Shown: positions 55,801 to 64,000 of the stretch, piece by piece
Position numbering within the stretch: the first letter of the stretch is position 1
Layout: each line of letters opens with the position of its first letter
NCBI RefSeq assembly: GCF_051020985.1
Contig: NC_135007.1
Span: 17,330,501 to 17,394,500, forward strand
From: Nomia melanderi
Taxonomy: Eukaryota > Arthropoda > Insecta > Hymenoptera > Halictidae
Length of the DNA stretch: 64,000 nucleotides
Reading direction: 5' to 3'
Notes under the pieces: generated by a model
Told to the model about the DNA's origin: nothing
Database searches by the model: none
Seen by the model: only the letters and a program-made list of their open reading frames with translations
Made by a program: the position numbers and the translations under genes

Positions 55801-58800
55801 CAGACGTATTAAATTGTACCGGTATTCCGATAAATTCTCGCATAACACGAACATTTCGACGCTTTAACTAGCGACACGCTTTACTTCGAAACTGGACGAC
55901 CCATTAAATTCCAGTTCCAACAGAGTCCTAATCCAATCGTTATTACGATTTCAGCGTGCTCTTCAGGAGCAAAGGCCGCTGAGAACGTTCCGCACTGAGT
56001 TCAACATCTACGAGAGCAGCAGCTGCGAGGAACGGTACACATCCACGACAACCCACTACACGCAGTCTCAGTAAGTGAACCCAGACACGTATTACGCGAT
56101 CGAACCCTATATACCAGTACACAACACCGATAACAGCAATATACTTTACAATAAAAGCCCACAAATCTCTTGCAGGTACAGCCTAGAGCGCCACGAAAGG
56201 ACAGAGCGCACCGAGCGAACCGAGACGATCCTCTCGGACACGGTGCGCCGTTCCAGTTCGCAGGAGGGCTCGCGTCTGGTCCAGGATGGCAGCCCCACAG
56301 CGCTGCACTCCGACAGGGATCATCAGGATCTCGAGAAAGAGAAGCTCCAGCACGAGAAACGCGAGGAACGTAGCGAGGAGCGCGACGAGTCGAGTTGGTC
56401 GCGTACGAGCAGTGCTAGCGCGGGCAGCAGCGGCGTGCACTTTAGCGAGATTAGGAGCGTAAAGAGGATAGAACGGTCGGAGGAGGGTGTAGGTACCGAG
56501 AACGTGATCGAGGCTAGGGGTATCGTAGATCCGAGGACGGGGAACGTGTTGACGGTGGGCGAAGCGATCAGTCTTAGGATCTTGGACGTTAGGAAGGGTA
56601 GGATAGTGTGCTCGAGGGACGGCCGTAAGACCGTCACGATCGAGGAGGCGGCGCGCGAGAAGATGATCGACACGCGGCTCGCGGACCGCCTGTTGGGCCC
56701 GTGCGGCTTCGACGAGGAGGGACGGCCGGTGTCCTTGCTCGAGGCGATCCAGCGCGAGCTATGCGACGCGGAGAGAACGGACGGCGCCGCCGGGGACAGA
56801 GCGAAGGTAACTTACAGTCAGACCGCCACCGTACCGCCCGCGAACCACGCGGTTAGCGTAGCCGATGCGATGATAAGGGACGAACCACGCGGCGACGGTC
56901 GCCAGAGGTCTGCGTTGGACCCGCGGACCGGTGAGCTAGTCACCGAGGACGGAGAGAGGCTGTCGGTTGAGGAGGCGCACGCTAGGGGCTACCTGGCCAA
57001 GCTCGACGTAGTTGTCACCGTGAAGAGGAACGCGTTACCCCTGTCCGATGCCATTTCCCAGGGTCTGGTTGACGAGACGCTCGGTCGCGTTCTCGACCGC
57101 GTCACCGGCGAGAGCTACGCGCTCGACCAGGCCGTGGAGAAGGGGATCCTCGACCCTACCGCGAGAGAGATCGTCGACGCCAGGAACGACACCAAGGTGA
57201 CGCTTCTGGACGCCATTAAACTCGGCATCGTGAACCCCAAAACTGGAAAGTACATGCACGGCTTGACCATGGAGAAGCTGTCGTTGAAGGAAGCGCGCAG
57301 GAGGAAGTTGATCGTTAAGCCTATGACCTTGAAGGACTGCAAGGATTCGGAGATCATCGACGAGAGTGGCAGGATCACCAGTCCCGCGCACAGAACGAAG
57401 TTAACCGTTACAGAGGCGATACAGAGGGGAGTGTTGGACGGCGATCGGTTGAACTCGATCGTCGACGCGAGAACGGGCGAGGCTGTTACACTGTCCGAGG
57501 CGTTGAATCGCGGATTGATAGACCCTGAAAAGGCTACGTACAGGGACACTAATTCCGAGTCTGAGCTTGCTCTTTCCGAGGCCGTTGAGAAGGGGCTAGT
57601 CACTTCTTTGGCGCAAAAGACTATATTCGATATTGACGGATTCAAGGATCCATTGACTGGAGAGTTCGTCAGCCTTAACGCTGCTTTGCTGAAGGGTCTT
57701 ATCAGCTCTAAAGCTGGCGGTAGCTATATCGTAGACCCCAACACCGGAGAAACAGTTTCGCTAGCTGAAGCTGAGGAACTGGGCTTCGTGCGACCGGAAG
57801 TGTCGGAAATGTTGAACAGAGGGATAGGAATCATTGAAGAAGGCAGAGAGATCACTCTCCTAGAGGCTGTATTCTCTGAACTTCTCGATCCCAAGACTGG
57901 TCTACTTCTGGATCCGAGAACAAAGAGGCCAGTGTCCCTCGAAAATTCGATAAAACGAGGCCTGATTACGTCCGACGGTGCAGCTTTGCTGACAGGCTTG
58001 CTGAACGTGACTGTGACTACCCAAACCGTGACCAAAGTCAAGGAAGTCCATCTAGAAGATGCGGATAAGGAGGACAAGAGACCAGCGAATGAAAAGGGTC
58101 GTAGTCCCTCCGTAGATAGGTGGATGGAGGTTGAAGATTCTTATGAAGAATCGAAAAAAGACAATATTCCTAGAGCTATTGGCACCACCACGACCATCAT
58201 CACCAAGGATAGAGTGATTTCCTCCTCGCAGGTGAAGGGCACTACTGTGATCAACATTAGAGACAATTCAATTGAAAGCGTATCATCCGGTGCAGAGGAG
58301 AACTCGTTGAAACCCTCGTGGTCCAGGTCACAGAAGGATGTCGAAGAGGATCGGGAGATGATTACTGACTCTAAAGTGGAGGTAGTGTCCAAGGAAGATC
58401 ATTCTTCAGCAGAGAGAAGAGTATACGAATTACCAACGGACGGATGGTCTCTATCCGAAGCGATCGAGAGAAAATTATTCGACCCAACTACAGGTCTTTT
58501 CATAATACCTGGAACAGACAGGCTAGTGTCATTTGAAGAGTGTGTGAAGCTGCGAATAATAGATCCTAATTCCAGTTTCGTGATCGATTCGAACAATGGC
58601 AGAAAAGTGTCCCTATTGAGGAGCCTGGAAAAGAATATCCTGGACTCTACAGGACACTACACGTATCCTGAGAAGATAACCATGAAGGAAGCCATCTCCA
58701 AAGGCTTGATAATTTTCGATGACAAACATCCGGATAGCGAAAACTCTCTGCACAGGCTACTAAAAATCACTAAACTCTCCGGCGAGCCTGACAAACTGGA

Positions 58801-61800
58801 GCTGACAAGACAGGACGACCCGTCGAGGCCGCTGGAGATCAAGATCAACGAAGCTAGTCACGCAATACCTGATCCAGTGAGAGTATCCAAGGGTCTGATC
58901 TACGATCCCAGTACTGCGTTAGTCATATCTACGGAAACAGGAAAGTCCAGTGAACTTTTGTCAGCGTTGTCCGAAGGTATGCTGCCATCTGAAGTAGTAA
59001 TAGTCAAGGACCCAGTTACCGGAAAGGATGTAGGTATAGCTGAGGCTGTACAACGTGGAATAGTGAACGTAGAGACGGCAGAGTACAACGTAGACGATAA
59101 CAGAAAGATATCGCTACTAGACGCGGCAAAGTTTGGTATAGTGTCCGTTCTCGGCTCGCCGTTGGTACCGGTGACATCCTCGTCTCCCATCACAGAAACA
59201 TCTCTATCCCAGCAAACAGAAATCGAACGGTTTCTGAGAGAGGAAGCACAGTATGCCGAACAAGAAGAGATAACGGGTAAACCTACCACCTCTGCATCTG
59301 TTTCTGAATTCGATTCTGCCTTAGGATCCACGTCCATGATGGATTCTGTCGCTGATTCCTCGCCAACGGCGGCAACCAGCGAAGAGCACTCGGTATCCAG
59401 AGCAGAAGGAGAAGCCGATGAAGATTTAAAACCAGGGAAGGCTAGCTTTGAATCGAAATTCAAAGTTACTATTGGTAAGGCAGTAGTGTCCGAGTTGGAC
59501 GACGAAGCCAAACCGATAGTGCTTCAGAAGATGAGGAAGAGAGTGATGAAGACGAAAGAAGCTTTAGACACAGGTCTGATAGATGCGGAGACAGCGGAAA
59601 TTCTCGCCGAAAACATGGGAGTAGAGGATGGTATACCAGTCAGCCTGTCGGCAGCCATTAAGAGCAAGAAGATAGATGCCGCGTCGGGGAAGATTGTCGA
59701 TCCTCAAAGAGGAGACGTGCTGACTATCGGTGAAGCCGTTGAGCGTGGAATCTTGGACCCGGAGAGTGCAGATGTCTTGGTGCCTTTAGCAAAGAGTCTC
59801 TCAATTCCAGGTTTGTACAAACAGGGCCTGCTAGACCCTGAAGAAGGCAAGGTAGTCCATCCTGAAACCGGAGCACGGTTAACCCTTAGGGAAGCTATTC
59901 TTTGCGAGATCGTCGATCCTCTATCGAAATTAACCTGTTCAGACGGACGCACGGACACTCTGCGTAACGCCATCGACAGTAATTTGGTGGACCCAGAAAG
60001 ATCGTTGATAAAGACCAGCGAGGGAGGTAGCGTCAGCTTGATGAAAGCTGTCGAGAGCAATGTGTTCGCCGACTCGGAGAAGGGCGAAGAACAAATCCCA
60101 CCTGCCGGAATGACGTTCACCGTGGCCTTGGAAAGGGGCCTTATAGACGCAAGTGGAAGAGAGATAAAGCACCCCATCACGGACGAACGTTTGCCCCTCG
60201 AAGACGCTATTAAAGGTAACTTTATAATGTCCTTGCCTGGTCCGGTTGCCTGTGACAGCATGGAAGTAACGAAGGCCTTGGAAGCTGGTTTGATCGACAG
60301 AGAAAAGGGAGTCTTCGTCCACCCTACCACGGGAACCCCCGTGCCAATCTTAGAAGCCATTGAATCAGGTCTGCTAGTAGTGAAACCACCAACTACCACC
60401 GCCACTGCGACGATTACTACCAGTGGCATCACCCAAACTGTCACTTCGTACCACACTGTCACCACGAGAACCTTGGGTATTCTATCTGGTTACGAGTTAG
60501 TCAACGCTTCCGAAATAAGGAACATTGAGACCGGGGAGAAGATGAGCATAGAAGAAGCCAGACGCAGAGGCATAGTCAAAGATGAGTCGGAGCGGCGGGA
60601 AGAGTTCACCACGAAGGATATCAAAATGGCGTTCGACGAAGCGCTTCAGAATGGTCTTCTGGACGTCGCTGCTGGTACTTACACCAACCCTTCGACAGGA
60701 GTCGCCATGCCTATTCAACAAGCTATTGAAAATGGTCTCTTGGATGCTCCTTCTGATCAGCCTGACGATGCTAGCAACACTGCGACCGAACAGATTAGTC
60801 AAATTTATGATGAAGAAGCGGAGAGATTCGTGGACCCAGACACAAAGAAGCCTTACACGCTTGCCGAAGCGATGGAGGTTGGACTGGTGGATCCTAACAC
60901 TGTGATTTATGACACTAAGACTGCCGAGGCTGTGACTACCAAAGAAGCAGTTGCTAGAGGAATGATAGATCCTGTGACAGGGAAGACAAAGAGTTCTGAA
61001 GGGCTCGGAGGTGTGTCCTTGAAGCAAGCAGCGAAATTGGGATTATTGGCTGTTGTGGCTGCTCCAGTTCTCGCTGGGAAAGCGGTGTACGATGCGGTTC
61101 GCGATGCTTCTGCGAGCAAGGATAAGATTAAGGAATCTAGTAAGCAAACAGAAGGGGTTGGAATTGTATCTCGACCGACTGGAGAACAGAAAGTTTCGTC
61201 GGTTACTGAGATACAGAAGAAACCATTGGCACCAGAGCAACCAGCCAGACAATTAACGATTAAGGATAAGGAGGAAACAGAGGAAAAGTCTGCGATAGGG
61301 CAAGGTGAAGAAGGAAAAGTGAAAGGATTAAAGCAATCGCCTGAATCAAAAGAATCTGAACAACCTTTCGTGAAGCAGGTTGAATCAAAGGAACCAGAGG
61401 AGTCTTTAGTAAAGCAAGTTGAATCAAAAGAACCTGATGAAGCTTCAGCGAAGCCAGTTGAATCAAAAGAACCTATAGATTCCTCGTTGAAGAGACAAGA
61501 TGAACCTATAGAGTCCTCGTTGAAGAGACAAGATGAACCTATAGAATCCTCGTTGAAGAAACAAGATGAACCTATAGAATCTTCGTTGAAGAGACAGGAT
61601 GAACCTACAGAATCCTCGTTGAAGAGACAAGATGAACCTATAGAATCCTCGTTGAAGAAACAAGATGAACCTATAGAATCCTCGTTGAAGAAACAAGATG
61701 AACCTGTAGAATCCTCGTTGAAGAGACAAGATGAACCTATAGAATCCTCGTTGAAGAGACAAGATGAACCTAAAGAACCCAAAGAATTGTCGGTAGAACA

Positions 61801-64000
61801 AGTGGAATCAAAGGAACCAGAAGAATCCTTGAAGCAACAATTGGAGCCCGAAGAACCTGAGAAACCACCACTGAAACAGCAAGCTGAATCCAAGGAACTC
61901 GAAGAACCATCAACAAAACAACAAATTAAATCCAAAGAACACGAGGAACCGTCAACAAAACAACAAATTCAATCCAAAGAACACGAGGAACCATCAATGA
62001 AGCGAATTGAATCAAAAGAACCCGAAGAGCTATCACCGAGAGAGCTGCCAAAAGAAGAGAAGATGAAAATCCAAGAAAAACAAGCGGAGGAACCTTCAAA
62101 GCGGCCAGTGGAAGAAGAAGACAAGTCGCAGACTTCTGTACAAAGAGAAGGGACACTACAAACTCAGGGAGAGATGCCAAGGCAGGACTCAGAACCTCAG
62201 ACACAGGAAAAAGAATCACCTGTCCAGGAGAAATCTGCAAAAGCAAGTATTCGACCAGAAAATCTTGAACAAGCCTCGAAACCAGAAGATCCAATCATTA
62301 ATGAAAAATTACAGAAACAACCGGACGATGTCACAGACACTTCAGAAGAGCCTGAAGAATCAGTCACCGAGAAAGACTACGAGCAAGAGTCCGAATTGGA
62401 CACTGGGAAAGGAACAAGATTCCTCATTGAAGTTACTCCCAGTTTAACAGCCGCGGACCTTGTTGTTCGAGGAGCTTACGACTTAGAAAAAGAGAAATTC
62501 GTGGACCCCGAAACAGGAGACATAGTTCCATTCAACGACTTTGTCATGTACCTAGGAATGCTGGATCCAGATCAAGTCATGGTCAAGGACCTGTCGTGCA
62601 AAACCGGGGATAGATTCGTCTCTCTTCGAGAAGCGATTTCCAAGCCCTTAGTAGACAGGAACTTGGGATACATGGTAGACCCTAAGACAGGCAAGAAGAT
62701 CCCGTTCTTCGAGGCAATAAAACTAGGTCTGATCAAACAAGAACCCCCAGTCGATCAACCACCGATCCTTCTAGCACCGGGACAAGAAGGTTTAACCTTG
62801 CGCGAGGCAGTCGAAGAAGGTTTATTAGATCCAGAAACCTGTGAAGTCCGCGATCCAGTTACGAACCGTGTGCTGAAGTTGAACGATGCTATAGACGCAG
62901 GTCTGATAGATTGTAGCTCGATCACCCTCAGGGACCCGGTGAACGACGAGGTTCAGTCTCTTCAAGAAATTCTCGAGTCCGGAGGAAAAGTTGACGTGGA
63001 AGAAGCATTCGCTAAAGGATTGGTTGCTCCTAAATCTCGGAAACCAATTTCATTGGAAGCTGTTATTAGGAAAGGTCTGTACGACGAGGCTAGCGGAATG
63101 ATTCTAGACACTCTAACTGGCCAGGCGATAGACGTCGAAGAGAGCGTACGCAGGGGATTGATAGACGCGTTTATCAGTGAATGCGAGGACACTAAAGCAG
63201 GTACATTCTTGTCCCTGGAGGAAGCTCTGGGTGAGTCGAAATTATTGGATTCGCGAGCTGGTCGATTACGAGACACCAAGACCGGTGAGTCGCTTCCTTT
63301 GAACGTGGCCTTAAAGAGAGGTATCATAGCAACTACTGGATTCGTTCCTTCTCTGATCGATACGATTGTTCAAGAATATTATTGCCCAACTACTGGCCTG
63401 GTTGCCAATCCCACTACAGGTGACGAGACTACTTTGAAGGAAGCTCTGATGACCGGTTACGTGGACGGAGAGACTACTGTTGTAAGGGATGACAGAAACG
63501 ACAGAGTACTGGCCTTGCAAGACGCTGAAGAGGCGCAGTTGATCGACCTCGAGAAAGGAGTCTTAATCTCTCCGCACACTATGACACTAGACGTCGCACA
63601 CGAAAAAGGATTCATCCTCAGCACGGTGAAACCTTGGTCCCTGCAGGAAGCCCTCGCTCATCAGACCTACGATCCCCAGAAAGGCACTTTCGACATAGAC
63701 GGCGCTAGTTACACTCTCGAGAAGGCGCTGGAGATTGGCCTGATAGCTAAAGACAGTCCTTCGGTGAAGGATCCGAAGAACAGCGAAATCATCTCCCTTG
63801 GCGAAGCCATAAAGCAAGGTCTGATCGACCCTAAGACAGGTACAGCTATCGATCCCTCTACCAGTACACCTTTGTCCCTCACCGATGCTCTGGATAGGGG
63901 CTTAATAGTTCCTGCGAAGAGGAAGATCTCTCTCCCAGAAGCAGTGTTCAAGGGTCTCTATGAGCCAACAACTGGTCGTTTCATTGTTCCCGAGACCAGA

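Overview
The window is eukaryotic and almost certainly from an insect. Long introns with GT-AG borders separate short conserved exons, there are no bacterial-style operons, and CpG dinucleotides are abundant. Hymenoptera (bee, ant or wasp) is my best guess from the base composition and protein style, but the sequence does not prove it.

Every coding segment I can support lies on the + strand and belongs to one giant gene, the spectraplakin short stop (shot; vertebrate relatives MACF1 and dystonin). Spectraplakins link actin to microtubules. The window holds the 5' part of the gene: a promoter/5'UTR region (about 14.7-16.1 kb), a first coding exon (16093), exons for calponin-homology domain CH1 (22759, 31107, 32916), the CH2 exons (45239 and 46521), the spectrin-repeat plakin domain with its embedded SH3 (46521-52033), and a plakin-repeat exon that opens at 56176 and is still open at the last base (7825 nt, 2608 codons). 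All junctions join in phase and give 3977 residues before the window cuts the gene.

Several alternative parts appear. A two-exon N-terminus (42672-42837 and 44196-44425) lies between the CH1 and CH2 exons and joins CH2 in phase, predicting an isoform with only half of the actin-binding domain. A CpG-rich block followed by a 24-codon first exon (53336-53407) joins the plakin-repeat exons in phase, predicting an isoform with neither actin-binding nor plakin domain. Two phase-0 microexons (28636-28653, six codons; 34831-34845, five codons) interrupt the actin-binding domain. The first coding exon has two in-frame donors.

Bases 1-14.7 kb hold no gene I can support. They carry CpG-rich blocks, simple repeats and a decayed 16-bp minisatellite. 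Introns hold a TA-flanked inverted-repeat element (23959-24282), several minisatellites and microsatellites, and a small hairpin. I saw no RNA gene, CRISPR array or second protein-coding gene. No dedicated novel system is evident; the interest lies in the undocumented isoform architecture.
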